Of a stretch of 64,000 nt of DNA, positions 30,398 to 38,848 are shown piece by piece. The translations under genes were made by a program, and so were the position numbers. The stretch lies in assembly GCA_902581445.1 (NCBI GenBank), contig CACHOG010000002.1, positions 140,533 to 204,532 on the forward strand. Reading direction: 5' to 3'. The notes under the pieces were generated by a model, which made no database searches, was not told the origin of the DNA, and saw nothing but the letters and a program-made list of their open reading frames with translations. The stretch is from an uncultured Pelagibacteraceae bacterium (lineage in GTDB: Bacteria; Pseudomonadota; Alphaproteobacteria; Pelagibacterales; Pelagibacteraceae). Every line of letters starts with the position of its first letter. The stretch's first letter is position 1.

Positions 30398-30493
30398 GTT
30401 ATCGCACCAGTGGGCGAACCCTCGCTGACTGGTGTCGATCTCTTTGTTTCCAAAGACACCGCAAATTGCTGACTTTGCGGAAGTGGCGATAAC
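30398..30493 (-). promoter_or_regulatory. Structured ffh leader RNA (four-way junction)
   Basis: Read on the minus strand, GUUAUCGC (30486-30493) pairs perfectly with GCGAUAAC (30398-30405) to close a multibranch structure. Inside are three hairpins. One is CCGCAAA/UUUGCGG (30459-30465 with 30474-30480). The second is CUUUG-GAAA-CAAAG with a GNRA loop (30442-30455). The third is ACCAGU/ACUGGU (30406-30411 with 30428-30433), topped by GGG-UUCG-CCC (30412-30421). The closing stem ends 14 bases before the ffh ATG. A cis-regulatory candidate preceding the gene for the SRP protein has been reported in Ca. Pelagibacter ubique, and this appears to be that element. The ligand or signal is unknown to me. 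Confidence 0.85.
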
Positions 30494-30494
30494 C

Positions 30495-30500
30495 TATAAT
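30495..30500 (+). promoter_or_regulatory. Candidate -10 box for dapF-ftsY
   Basis: A perfect TATAAT lies 40 bases before the dapF start on the plus strand, next to the ffh leader. No good -35 is visible at 16-18 bases, since that stretch is the GC-richer leader hairpin. Its reverse complement offers a TATTAT-like box for the divergent ffh direction. Such hexamers are frequent in this AT-rich genome. Confidence 0.3.
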
Positions 30501-30540
30501 AGAGGTTCAAAAAGTCAATAAATAAGTTAAGTATAAATAT

Positions 30541-31356
30541 ATGGAATTTAATGCTTACAAAATGGATGGTTTGGGAAACGATTTTATCATCATAGATAGA
30601 AGAGAAAGTTCAATTAATTTAACAAAGGAAAAAATTATTGAACTGGGAGACAGATCCAATATTGGATTTGATCAAATTATTTTTATAGATAAAAAAAAAG
30701 AAAGTTCTTTTCCTATAAAAATATTTAATTCTGATGGAGGTGAAATAAGTGCATGCGGAAATGGGTCAAGATGTGTAGCTTATCTTTTAGGTAAAAATTT
30801 AAATACCAAAGAAGTTAAGTTAAGAACAAACAATCGATTACTTAATGCAAAGATAGTTGGAAATTTACAAGTTGAACTTGAAATGGGAAAACCTTTGTTT
30901 AGTTTTGAGGATATTCCATTATCAAAGACAATAAATCCTGCTGATGTATCTTTAAAAATAAATGATAAAACATTTTCTAATGGATTTTGTGTCAATGTAG
31001 GGAACCCCCACATAATTTTTTTTGTAAAAAATTGCTTTGATTATGACCTAAAGATATTAGGTCCTAAAATTGAAAACCATGATCTATTTCCTGAAAAAAC
31101 AAATGTAACATTTGCTGAAGTCACAGATAAAAATAATATAAAAGTGAATGTGTGGGAAAGAGGAGCAGGACTTACAAAGGCCTGTGGAACGGCAGCATGT
31201 GCATCTGCAGTAGCTGCCTTAAAGAAGAGTTTAGTTAAAAATAAAGTTAACATTAATTTTAGTGAAGGTATTTTGAATATTGAGGTTGATAAAAATGATA
31301 ATATTTTTATGACTGGACCAGTTTCGGAAATAAAAAAAATTAATTTAAAATTATAA
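30541..31356 (+). CDS. dapF: Diaminopimelate epimerase
   Basis: It interconverts LL- and meso-diaminopimelate for lysine and peptidoglycan synthesis without a cofactor. The two catalytic cysteines are visible as C72 in SACGNGSRC and C214 in KACGTAACA. The NPHIIFFV and WERGAGLTKACG blocks are typical. Length 271 is normal. It heads a two-gene plus-strand unit with ftsY, one base apart, and is divergent from ffh. Confidence 0.97.
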   Translation: MEFNAYKMDGLGNDFIIIDRRESSINLTKEKIIELGDRSNIGFDQIIFIDKKKESSFPIKIFNSDGGEISACGNGSRCVAYLLGKNLNTKEVKLRTNNRLLNAKIVGNLQVELEMGKPLFSFEDIPLSKTINPADVSLKINDKTFSNGFCVNVGNPHIIFFVKNCFDYDLKILGPKIENHDLFPEKTNVTFAEVTDKNNIKVNVWERGAGLTKACGTAACASAVAALKKSLVKNKVNINFSEGILNIEVDKNDNIFMTGPVSEIKKINLKL

Positions 31357-31357
31357 A

Positions 31358-32275
31358 ATGGGTATTTTTGAAAAATTTAAATTAGGTTTACAAAAAACTG
31401 CCACAAGTTTTTCCTCTGGGCTAAAGGAAATAATTATTAAAAGGGAAATTGATGACAAAACATTAGATGAAATAGAGGAATTTTTAATACAATCTGATGT
31501 GGGAATTATCGCTTCAGAAGAAATTAAAAAAATTATTGCAGAAAAAAAAATCGACCCTGATAAAAATAAATTAGATGAAATTAATTCAATTCTTAAAGAT
31601 TATATAATTAGTTTAATGTCGCCACTTGAAAAAAGTGCTTTTTTTTCAAAAAAAACTGATTTAAATGCTGTACTTGTCTCTGGTGTTAACGGTGTAGGCA
31701 AGACTACTACAATTGGAAAAATTGGTAAAATATTAAAAATGAATGATAATAAAGTAATTTTTTCAGCTTCAGATACTTTTAGAGCTGCAGCAATCGAACA
31801 GTTGGAAAAGTGGGCAAAAAAAATTGATGTCGAAATTATTAAATCTTCACAAGGTTCAGATCCAGCTTCTGTTGCATATAAAGCCGTTGAAGTAGCGATA
31901 AATAAAAATTCTACCCATGTATTGATAGATACTGCTGGAAGATTACAAAACAAAAAGAATTTAATGGAGGAGTATAAGAAAATTGCGAATGTTACAAAAA
32001 AAATTGACCCTAAGGCTCCACATGAAGTAATTTTAGTTTTGGATGCTACTTCTGGTCAGAATGTAATTAATCAAGTAGAGGAATTTAATAAAATTATTCC
32101 AATTACAGGATTAATTATGACTAAACTTGATGGAACTGCAAAAGGTGGCATTTTAATAGCTTTGGCTAAAAAATATAAATTACCAATTATCGCTTTAGGT
32201 CTAGGTGAGAAAGAGGACGATTTACAGATTTTCGAAGCAGAAAAATTTGCCAATTCATTTGTAAATATTAATTAA
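31358..32275 (+). CDS. ftsY: SRP receptor FtsY
   Basis: This is the membrane-associated GTPase partner of Ffh. G1 is GVNGVGKTTT (109-118), followed by DTFRAAAIEQL, DTAGRLQNK and TKLDGTAKGG. At 305 residues it consists of little more than the NG domain. The long acidic A domain of E. coli FtsY is absent, as in many alphaproteobacteria, so membrane binding would rely on the short N-terminal helix. Its last eight bases overlap the 3' end of the convergent hydrolase gene. Confidence 0.97.
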   Translation: MGIFEKFKLGLQKTATSFSSGLKEIIIKREIDDKTLDEIEEFLIQSDVGIIASEEIKKIIAEKKIDPDKNKLDEINSILKDYIISLMSPLEKSAFFSKKTDLNAVLVSGVNGVGKTTTIGKIGKILKMNDNKVIFSASDTFRAAAIEQLEKWAKKIDVEIIKSSQGSDPASVAYKAVEVAINKNSTHVLIDTAGRLQNKKNLMEEYKKIANVTKKIDPKAPHEVILVLDATSGQNVINQVEEFNKIIPITGLIMTKLDGTAKGGILIALAKKYKLPIIALGLGEKEDDLQIFEAEKFANSFVNIN

Positions 32276-33074
32276 TTTGTTCTAAAAACTTTTTAACAGA
32301 AGATATTAATTCGTTATTATACTCCATCATATGATCGTCTTGGTCATTGAAATAAGCAAACTTTGGTACTGATAAAGCCTCGTATATTTGCTGACCCATA
32401 TAAAAGGGAACGATGTTATCTTTTCTGCCGTGCATAACTAAAACTGGAGATTTAATGTCATTAAGTTTTTTTTTACTTTCGTACCTGTCTTTAAGAATTA
32501 GTTTAACAGGAATTATAGGATAATACTTTTGTGCAAGTTCTAGCATTGAAGTAAAAGGAGACTCTAAAATAATCCCTGAAAATTTATATCTGCTCGCTAG
32601 ATCAATCGCAACTGCTGTTCCAAGAGACTCACCGTAAATGATAATATCTTTATCTTTAACACCATTTTTGTTTAACCAAACTTTTGCAGAATTTGCATCC
32701 TCATATAAACCATTTTCTGATGGACTACCTGTATTTCCACTAAAACCTCTGTATGCAATTATCAAATAATTTATATTTAGTTTTGATAATTCGTTAAGTT
32801 TATAAACTCTATTATCAAGTTTTCCTGCATTTCCGTGAAAGAATAATATGGTTTTAAATTTTGAATTTTTTTTAAAATACCACGAAACAAGTTTATCATT
32901 TGATTGGATAAATGTTTTTTCTATCTTATGGTTCAGTTGCGTTTCATCCAAATAATTATTTTCACTAGGATGGTAGAGCAGTTTTCTTTGATAAAAAAAT
33001 AAAAAAACTACTATAGAAATGTAAACAAGCAATAAAATTAAAAAGGAATTTAATACGATACTTCCAATTTTCAT
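32268..33074 (-). CDS. Membrane-anchored alpha/beta hydrolase (ABHD13/BEM46-like)
   Basis: An N-terminal membrane helix (about 5-27) precedes an alpha/beta hydrolase domain. It has FFHGNAGKLDNR (oxyanion), nucleophile Ser in YGESLGTAV, Asp in MHGRKDNIVP and His in DQDDHMMEY. This arrangement matches the BEM46/ABHD13 group of serine hydrolases, whose substrates are mostly unknown. It follows a small membrane protein gene by 11 bases on the minus strand and converges on ftsY with an eight-base overlap. Confidence 0.85.
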   Translation of the reverse strand: MKIGSIVLNSFLILLLVYISIVVFLFFYQRKLLYHPSENNYLDETQLNHKIEKTFIQSNDKLVSWYFKKNSKFKTILFFHGNAGKLDNRVYKLNELSKLNINYLIIAYRGFSGNTGSPSENGLYEDANSAKVWLNKNGVKDKDIIIYGESLGTAVAIDLASRYKFSGIILESPFTSMLELAQKYYPIIPVKLILKDRYESKKKLNDIKSPVLVMHGRKDNIVPFYMGQQIYEALSVPKFAYFNDQDDHMMEYNNELISSVKKFLEQIN

Positions 33075-33085
33075 TAATTAGAAAT

Positions 33086-33268
33086 TTACTGTTTTTTATC
33101 GAAAAAAGCTTCGTAAATCATCATGACAATTGCGATTCCCATAAATATATAAACTGGTAAAACATCAAAGAAACCTATCATCATTGATCTTGTAAGAGTT
33201 GTTGCAAGCCCTATTAAAAAGAAAAGACAGAAAGACAAACCGACTATTGTTGCAATTTTATTCATCAT
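33086..33268 (-). CDS. 60-residue two-helix membrane protein
   Basis: This is a very small protein with two predicted membrane helices (about 5-25 and 36-54) joined by a short loop containing TRSMMIGFFDVLP, and a charged end (DKKQ). I do not recognise a family. Its start ATGATG overlaps the amidase stop by 11 bases, and it leads into the hydrolase gene, so translational coupling supports it being real. Function is unknown. Confidence 0.65.
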   Translation of the reverse strand: MMNKIATIVGLSFCLFFLIGLATTLTRSMMIGFFDVLPVYIFMGIAIVMMIYEAFFDKKQ

Positions 33269-34595
33269 ATTTTTTACTTTTTTGTTCTAACCATCTAGCA
33301 ATACCAAGAAATCTATGATCATCATATTTATCACCAATTAATTGGATACCTAAAGGTAAATTATTTTCACCCTGAAGTAAAGGTAGAGAAATTGCTGGTG
33401 TATGCATATAAGACCAAACTCGATTAAAATCTGCACTTCCTGTACTTTTTAATCCTTTGTCTGCAACTCCTGTAGAGCATGGACTTAAAACACCATGATA
33501 ATCTTCAAATACCTCTTTGTAAGACTCATAACTTCTTTTCATAAAATCTACAGCATCTAAATATTCTTTCGCAGAATATTTCATTCCTCTGCTAATTGCA
33601 GACTGCATCTCCTTTGAGAGTTTATTTTTTGATTTCTTATAATATGTCTGAAAGTTATTAGCTAAATCTGTTTCATGAATTACTCTATGGTACTTGTCAA
33701 TATCTTTGAAGTAAGATGGAGTATCAAATACTTCAATATTTTTTTTAAAAGATTTTATAAAAAACTCAAATGACTCTCGAGATCTCTTATCTATTTTTTT
33801 CCAACTTTCTGTTTTATAAAATATAAACTTAGGTTCAAACATTGGTCCCTTTAAACATTCATCCACCATAAATTCTGAGGAATAATGTATGGTTGCTTCG
33901 TCATATTGATCTTTTTTAATTAAAACTTTAGCAAGTAAAGCTACATCCTCCACTGTTTTTCCAAAAACTCCCATATGATCTAGATGATAGGATGTTCTTA
34001 GAACTCCATTTCTTGATATTAATCCATAGCTAGGTTTATATCCGACTACTCCACAATAAGATGCTGGTCTTATAACTGATCCCCCAGTTTGAGATCCAAT
34101 TGATAGCGGAGCCATATGAGTCGCGATTACAGCTGCTGATCCACTTGAAGATCCTCCTGGTGTCCTTGAATAATCATGGGGATTTCTTGTATCTGGTGGA
34201 CCAAGATAAGCCAATTCTGATGTTGCAGTTTTTCCCATTATAATTGCTCCCTCAGATTTCAGAAGATCTACAATTTCAGAGTTTTGGGATTGCGTTTTAC
34301 CTTTTCTTAATACTGTGCCACATTCAGTTGGCATATCATAAGTTCCAATAATATCTTTTAATGCTACAGGAATACCATGCAATAAACCCATTGGTTTTCC
34401 AGATTTTCTATATGTGTCAGCCTCTTCGGCTTTTTCTATCAAAAGTTTTTTATCAAAAAATGCCCAAGCTTTAACATCTTTTTCATACTTTTCTATTTGG
34501 GAAATATAATTTTGACAAAGTTCTAAACAGGTTATTTCGGATTTTCTAATCTTTTCTGCAATTTTAGATATAGGTAAAGAAAAGACATTAGTCAT
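33258..34595 (-). CDS. Amidase-signature family amidohydrolase
   Basis: This serine amidase has the Ser-cisSer-Lys triad: K80 in ALKDIIG, the cis-Ser within TPGGSSSGS (about 146-153) and nucleophile S173 in SQTGGSVIRPAS. Length 445 fits the family. The GatA subunit is an alternative in principle, but no gatB or gatC is adjacent and the C-terminal half differs. A stand-alone amidase acting on a small amide is more likely. It follows dctM by seven bases and may process a nitrogen compound taken up by the TRAP transporter. Confidence 0.88.
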   Translation of the reverse strand: MTNVFSLPISKIAEKIRKSEITCLELCQNYISQIEKYEKDVKAWAFFDKKLLIEKAEEADTYRKSGKPMGLLHGIPVALKDIIGTYDMPTECGTVLRKGKTQSQNSEIVDLLKSEGAIIMGKTATSELAYLGPPDTRNPHDYSRTPGGSSSGSAAVIATHMAPLSIGSQTGGSVIRPASYCGVVGYKPSYGLISRNGVLRTSYHLDHMGVFGKTVEDVALLAKVLIKKDQYDEATIHYSSEFMVDECLKGPMFEPKFIFYKTESWKKIDKRSRESFEFFIKSFKKNIEVFDTPSYFKDIDKYHRVIHETDLANNFQTYYKKSKNKLSKEMQSAISRGMKYSAKEYLDAVDFMKRSYESYKEVFEDYHGVLSPCSTGVADKGLKSTGSADFNRVWSYMHTPAISLPLLQGENNLPLGIQLIGDKYDDHRFLGIARWLEQKSKKYDE

Positions 34596-34602
34596 TTAAA
34601 AA

Positions 34603-35964
34603 TTATTGTGCAAACAAAGTATCAGGTAACCATAATGCTATACCAGGAAAAATGTACATCAGTACCATTGCAAGTATAACAATTCCAAGGAAAGGCATAA
34701 TTCCTCTGAAGATTTCCATTAACTGAACATTTCTGCTTTGAACTCCTTTTAAATAGTATGCTGACATGGCCATTGGTGGTGTCAAAAATGATGTTTGTAA
34801 ATTTAATGCTATTAACATTGCAAAGAAATATGGATTTACACCAAAAAATTCTACAAGTGGTAAAAAGATTGGCACAAAAATAATTAGTATTTCAGTCCAC
34901 TCTAGTGGCCAGCCTAAAAGGAAAATTATTATTTGAGTTATAACTAAAAATTGCCATGGCTGAATGTCCATTGATTTGAAAAAATGTTCAAATACCTCAT
35001 GTCCACCTAAATAGGAAAATACAGATGCAAAGGTCCAAGAACCTACAAATAACCACATAATCATAGCGCTTGTTTTCGCAGTTAAAAATACAGACTCTTT
35101 GAAATTTTTCCATTTTAATGACTTATAGAAATAAGAAAGAACTAAAGCACCGAAGGCTCCAACTGCGGCTGCTTCAGCTGGTGTGGCTAAACCAGCTAGA
35201 ATTGTCCCAAGCACTAAAATAATTAACGAAAATAATGGAACAAACGAAACCAAAACTTCTTTCAAAATCTCCGAACGTGGAGGAATTTCCTCTGCAGCAG
35301 GTTTTGGAGCTAAAGATGGATTAAAGTATGCTCTAATGATTACATAAAGTATATACAATCCGGCCAACATTAAACCAGGAAATATAGCTGCAGCAAAAAG
35401 CCTTAATGGTGATAGTTGGGCTATTACTGCATATACAATAAGCATGATGCTTGGTGGAATTAAGATTCCTAAACATCCACCGGAGCAAATTACTCCTGAT
35501 GCGAATTTTTTATCGTATCCTGCTCTTATCATCGCCGGCCATGCAAGCAAACCCATAAGTGTAACAACGGCACCAATAATTCCAGTTGCGGTAGAAAATA
35601 ATGCGCATGTAACAAGCGCTGCAACAGCCATAGAGGCAGGAAGTCTGTGAGATGCAAGTCTTATTGCAAAAAATAGCTTTGCTACAATTCCTGCTCTTTC
35701 GACTAGATAACCCATGAATAAAAATAAAGGGACGGCGGTTAAAACGGTATTATCCATTATTGTATAGGTATTAGAGACTAATAAAGAAAATATCCGGTTA
35801 TCAAATAAATGATCCATCCTAGTTGGATCAAAATAAGCGTAATAACCAAAACCCACTCCCATTGCTAATAATGTAAATGCAATTGGAAAACCTAATAAAA
35901 CTGCGAACAGAAACAAACTCATCATTAAAATTGCAATTTCTGGATTTGTTAATTCAAATAACAT
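34603..35964 (-). CDS. dctM: TRAP transporter large permease subunit (DctM)
   Basis: This sodium-coupled transport subunit of a tripartite ATP-independent periplasmic transporter has 453 residues and about 12 hydrophobic helices (for example PLFLFMGYLVERAG and CSGGCLGILIPPSIMLIVY). The GGCLGILIPPS motif is characteristic of the family. The start ATG overlaps the dctQ stop by 11 bases. The cognate solute-binding protein is dctP at 36629. The neighbouring enzymes suggest 2-oxo or 2-hydroxy acids as substrate, which is an inference. Confidence 0.94.
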   Translation of the reverse strand: MLFELTNPEIAILMMSLFLFAVLLGFPIAFTLLAMGVGFGYYAYFDPTRMDHLFDNRIFSLLVSNTYTIMDNTVLTAVPLFLFMGYLVERAGIVAKLFFAIRLASHRLPASMAVAALVTCALFSTATGIIGAVVTLMGLLAWPAMIRAGYDKKFASGVICSGGCLGILIPPSIMLIVYAVIAQLSPLRLFAAAIFPGLMLAGLYILYVIIRAYFNPSLAPKPAAEEIPPRSEILKEVLVSFVPLFSLIILVLGTILAGLATPAEAAAVGAFGALVLSYFYKSLKWKNFKESVFLTAKTSAMIMWLFVGSWTFASVFSYLGGHEVFEHFFKSMDIQPWQFLVITQIIIFLLGWPLEWTEILIIFVPIFLPLVEFFGVNPYFFAMLIALNLQTSFLTPPMAMSAYYLKGVQSRNVQLMEIFRGIMPFLGIVILAMVLMYIFPGIALWLPDTLFAQ

Positions 35965-36541
35965 CTGCTTGATCGTCCTTTTGTGAAGTCCTCATTAATA
36001 CTTTTTCAGTTTCTTCAGCATCTGCCGATGCTCTAACAGGCCAATGACCAGTTCTAATGCAAATAATTGCTCTACATACTTCACTAACACCTTGTATAGT
36101 TAATAATATGCCAGATAATGGTATTAAAGATTTTGCCATATAAATCTGTATTTGTGCTGGACTATTCCAGCTTGTTTCTTTTATTTTCCAAGCTAAAGCA
36201 GCGTATTCATATCCATAAAACGCTAAAGCTAAAATTCCAGGAAAGAAAAATATAAAATATAAAATTAAATCAATCCAACCCTGTACTCTGGTTGGAAATA
36301 GTCTGTAAATAACATCACCTCTTACATGAGCCTCTGTTGATAAGGTGTATGCTCCCGCCATCATAAAAATAGCTCCATACATTTGTAAACTAAAATCAAA
36401 GTTCCATAATGTTGGACTGTTAAATGCATATGCCATGATAACTTCATAGCAAGTACCCCCCATAAGAATGACAATACACCAGGAAAATGCTTTTCCCATT
36501 GAAGCACTCAGTGTGTCAGCAAATTTTATGAAAGATTTCAT
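35954..36541 (-). CDS. dctQ: TRAP transporter small permease subunit (DctQ)
   Basis: This 195-residue protein has four predicted membrane helices and the typical DctQ features: W and N residues in the second segment (SPTLWNFDFSLQMYGAIFM), the EAHVRGDVIYRLFP motif and the SWNSPAQIQIYMAKSLIPL segment. The C-terminal tail is charged. It assembles with DctM. An 87-base gap containing a terminator hairpin separates it from dctP. Confidence 0.93.
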   Translation of the reverse strand: MKSFIKFADTLSASMGKAFSWCIVILMGGTCYEVIMAYAFNSPTLWNFDFSLQMYGAIFMMAGAYTLSTEAHVRGDVIYRLFPTRVQGWIDLILYFIFFFPGILALAFYGYEYAALAWKIKETSWNSPAQIQIYMAKSLIPLSGILLTIQGVSEVCRAIICIRTGHWPVRASADAEETEKVLMRTSQKDDQADVI

Positions 36542-36582
36542 TTCCGTACCTTATGTTAAAATATATAATTAAAGCAAACAAA

Positions 36583-36610
36583 AAAAAGGGGACCATTTGG
36601 TCCCCTTTTT
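36583..36610 (-). terminator. Terminator hairpin between dctP and dctQ
   Basis: A GC stem GGGGACC/GGTCCCC (36588-36594 with 36599-36605, loop about four bases) is flanked by A7 on one side and T5 on the other. Read on the minus strand it gives a hairpin followed by a U-run 19 bases after the dctP stop codon. It should release most transcripts after dctP and let a fraction continue into dctQM. Confidence 0.85.
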
Positions 36611-36628
36611 AAATATTAAAGTTAATAA

Positions 36629-37774
36629 TTATATCTTAACTTTCGCAATAGGTCCGAACTCATTTTCATATGCTAATTTGTAATTAGGCTGGTTCATCAG
36701 CAAGTACTTCATTACTCTCTTAGCGTATGCTTTTTGAGAATCAACGATTTTCTTAAAGAAAGGATCTTTCTTATTGAAATCACCAATAACTTTATCCCAA
36801 CCTTTTAATTGTTGAGCTAAAATCGCATCAGACGTTTGATAAACATTAACTTTGTGTTCATTCATTAATTTAGATAAATCAGCTGAATATCTAACTAATG
36901 CTTTGAAATAGTTATCTGTATTCGCAGCATACGCAGCATTTTTTAATATTGCTTGGTTAGCTGGAGACAGACCGTTAAATGTTTTGTTGTTGATAGGTAT
37001 TTCAAACATCTCTTGAGATTGGTGGAAACTTCCTAAGTGATAGTGCTTAGAAACGTCTTGCATACCAAACTGTGAGTCTGAAGTTGGGTTGTTAAACTCA
37101 GCAGCTTCAATCAATCCAGTTTTCATAGCTGGTTGAATTTCACCACCTGGTAATTGTCTAACGACCATTCCCATCGCAGTAAGAACGTTGGTAGCAAGAC
37201 CAACTGTTCTATACTTCATACCTTTAACATCAGATACTTTAGTTACATTTTTCTTAAACCATCCAAACGGTTGTGCTGGCATAGGCATATGAAAAACACC
37301 TGTGTAGTCGAAACCTACTTTTTTAACAGTTTCTTCATAAAGTGCTCTTCCTCCACCGTATTCCATCCATCCCATTACTTCTTGAGATGACATACCGTAT
37401 GAAGGTCCTGTTCCGAATAAAGATGCCGCAGCATTTTTACCGTACCAGTATGCTGTTACCCAGTGACCCATATCAACGGCACCTGAGCTAACTGCTTGAC
37501 CAATTTCACTAGTCTTAACAACTGCTCCAACTGGTTGAAGATCAATTTTCAAAGATCCACCAGACATGTCGCTTACCATCTTGCAGTAATCTCCTGCCAT
37601 TTCAAAAAAGATGTTAGCTCCACTTGGCCATGCAGCTTGCATTTTTAAAGTTTGTGCAGCGCCTAAGTTAACATAAGGCATTGCAACAGCAGCTGCTCCG
37701 GCCATAGCCGCAGTCTTAAAGAACTTACGTCTTGAAGGCGTTTTTCCCTTCAATGATTTTTTTTCTTTAATCAT
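36629..37774 (-). CDS. dctP: TRAP solute-binding protein (DctP/TakP-like), Tat-exported
   Basis: This periplasmic binding protein of 381 residues starts with a twin-arginine signal, SRRKFFK (14-20) followed by an alanine-rich hydrophobic segment. It therefore appears to be exported folded. Motifs such as YGGGRALYEE, GMKYRTVGLATNVL, LPGGEIQPAMKTGLIEAAEF and NNPTSDSQFG resemble the TakP-type branch that binds 2-oxo acids such as pyruvate. The ATG has a strong GAGGAG ribosome binding site five bases upstream, one of the best in the window. The 117-base region behind it carries no clear hairpin and only weak promoter-like boxes. Confidence 0.92.
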   Translation of the reverse strand: MIKEKKSLKGKTPSRRKFFKTAAMAGAAAVAMPYVNLGAAQTLKMQAAWPSGANIFFEMAGDYCKMVSDMSGGSLKIDLQPVGAVVKTSEIGQAVSSGAVDMGHWVTAYWYGKNAAASLFGTGPSYGMSSQEVMGWMEYGGGRALYEETVKKVGFDYTGVFHMPMPAQPFGWFKKNVTKVSDVKGMKYRTVGLATNVLTAMGMVVRQLPGGEIQPAMKTGLIEAAEFNNPTSDSQFGMQDVSKHYHLGSFHQSQEMFEIPINNKTFNGLSPANQAILKNAAYAANTDNYFKALVRYSADLSKLMNEHKVNVYQTSDAILAQQLKGWDKVIGDFNKKDPFFKKIVDSQKAYAKRVMKYLLMNQPNYKLAYENEFGPIAKVKI

Positions 37775-37891
37775 TATTTCTCCTCTTTAGTTAATTAACT
37801 TAAGATAATTTAAGCATAAATGGTTGTAAGAGTCTTTTGCTAAATAGACCTATTCAAAATTATTTACAACTTAAAGTAGAATTATTTACTT

Positions 37892-38845
37892 TTAATTAAC
37901 CTTATTTTTGCAGCTTCCAGATTTAAAGAACTCTTCTAGATTATCAATCGCGAGGTTCGCCATTGCTGTCCTGGTCTCTTTTGTTGCACTACCTAAATGC
38001 GGTAATATGAAAGCGCTTTTGTGTTTTAAATATCCTGGATTTAAATTTGGCTCTCCTTTGTAAACATCTAAACCAACTGCATAAACTTTTCTTCTATCCA
38101 GAGCATCAATAAGAGCTTCATCATCTACAATATCCCCTCTGGCAACATTTGTCACTACTGCACCTTTCGGTAAATACTCCAAAGTCTCTTTATTAATTAA
38201 ATTTATAGTCTCTTTTGAGGCGGGACAACAAACTGAGAGTACATCTGATACCTCCATCAAACTTTTAAGATTGTCATGGTAGATTGACCCGTTTTCTTTA
38301 TCAGCACTAAGTTTAGATCGATTATGATAATGAACTATCATTCCTAAAGACTTCGCAATTTTTGCTATCTTTTGTCCAATTCTTCCCATACCCAAAATTC
38401 CAAGTCTAGCGCCAGTTAATTGCTTACCAATAAGATAATCTGCTGACCATTTCCAGTCTGCGTCTCTTGCACCTTGAATACCCTCAGATGCTCTTCTACA
38501 TGCTCCAAGTATTAAAAGAACACCAATTTCAGCTGTTGCATCTGTCAAAACTTCTGGCGTGTTTGTAACAATTATATTTCTTTTTTTTGCTGCCTGTATA
38601 TCTATGTTTCCAAATCCTACAGCAAAATTTGATAAAATTTTTACACTATCAGGTAAGCGATTTATTGTTTTCTCGTCTAACTTATCTGTTAAAGCAGATA
38701 ATACCCCATCACATCCCTGGCTCAACTCTATTAGCTTGTCTTGAGTGTAAAGTTCATCATTTAAATTTAAGTTTGCATCATATAGCTCTTTAATTCTGTC
38801 TTCATTGGATCTTAAAAGTCTTCGCGTAACAAGAATTTTTTTCAT
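37892..38845 (-). CDS. D-2-hydroxyacid dehydrogenase (glyoxylate/hydroxypyruvate reductase type)
   Basis: This NAD(P)-dependent enzyme of 317 residues is in the family that reduces glyoxylate or hydroxypyruvate or oxidises D-2-hydroxyacids. The Rossmann GMGRIG is at 152-157, the catalytic Arg is R236 in NVARGDIVDDE, the Glu is E265 and the catalytic His is H283 in ILPHLGSATKE. The substrate cannot be fixed from sequence. It lies between dctP and the FAD oxidase gene, three bases from the latter, consistent with handling acids imported by the TRAP system. Confidence 0.9.
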   Translation of the reverse strand: MKKILVTRRLLRSNEDRIKELYDANLNLNDELYTQDKLIELSQGCDGVLSALTDKLDEKTINRLPDSVKILSNFAVGFGNIDIQAAKKRNIIVTNTPEVLTDATAEIGVLLILGACRRASEGIQGARDADWKWSADYLIGKQLTGARLGILGMGRIGQKIAKIAKSLGMIVHYHNRSKLSADKENGSIYHDNLKSLMEVSDVLSVCCPASKETINLINKETLEYLPKGAVVTNVARGDIVDDEALIDALDRRKVYAVGLDVYKGEPNLNPGYLKHKSAFILPHLGSATKETRTAMANLAIDNLEEFFKSGSCKNKVN

Positions 38846-38848
38846 AGT

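Noticed and set aside
30398..30493. ffh leader as a tRNA or as the 4.5S SRP RNA
   Set aside because: There is a GGTTCG-like loop but no acceptor stem, anticodon arm or CCA, and the conserved SRP RNA apical loop is missing.
33258..34595. Amidase as GatA of the tRNA amidotransferase
   Set aside because: No gatB or gatC adjacent, and the substrate-binding half does not look like GatA. Kept as a general amidase.
37775..37891. Possible riboswitch in front of dctP
   Set aside because: The 117-base gap is AT-rich with no stable paired elements visible.
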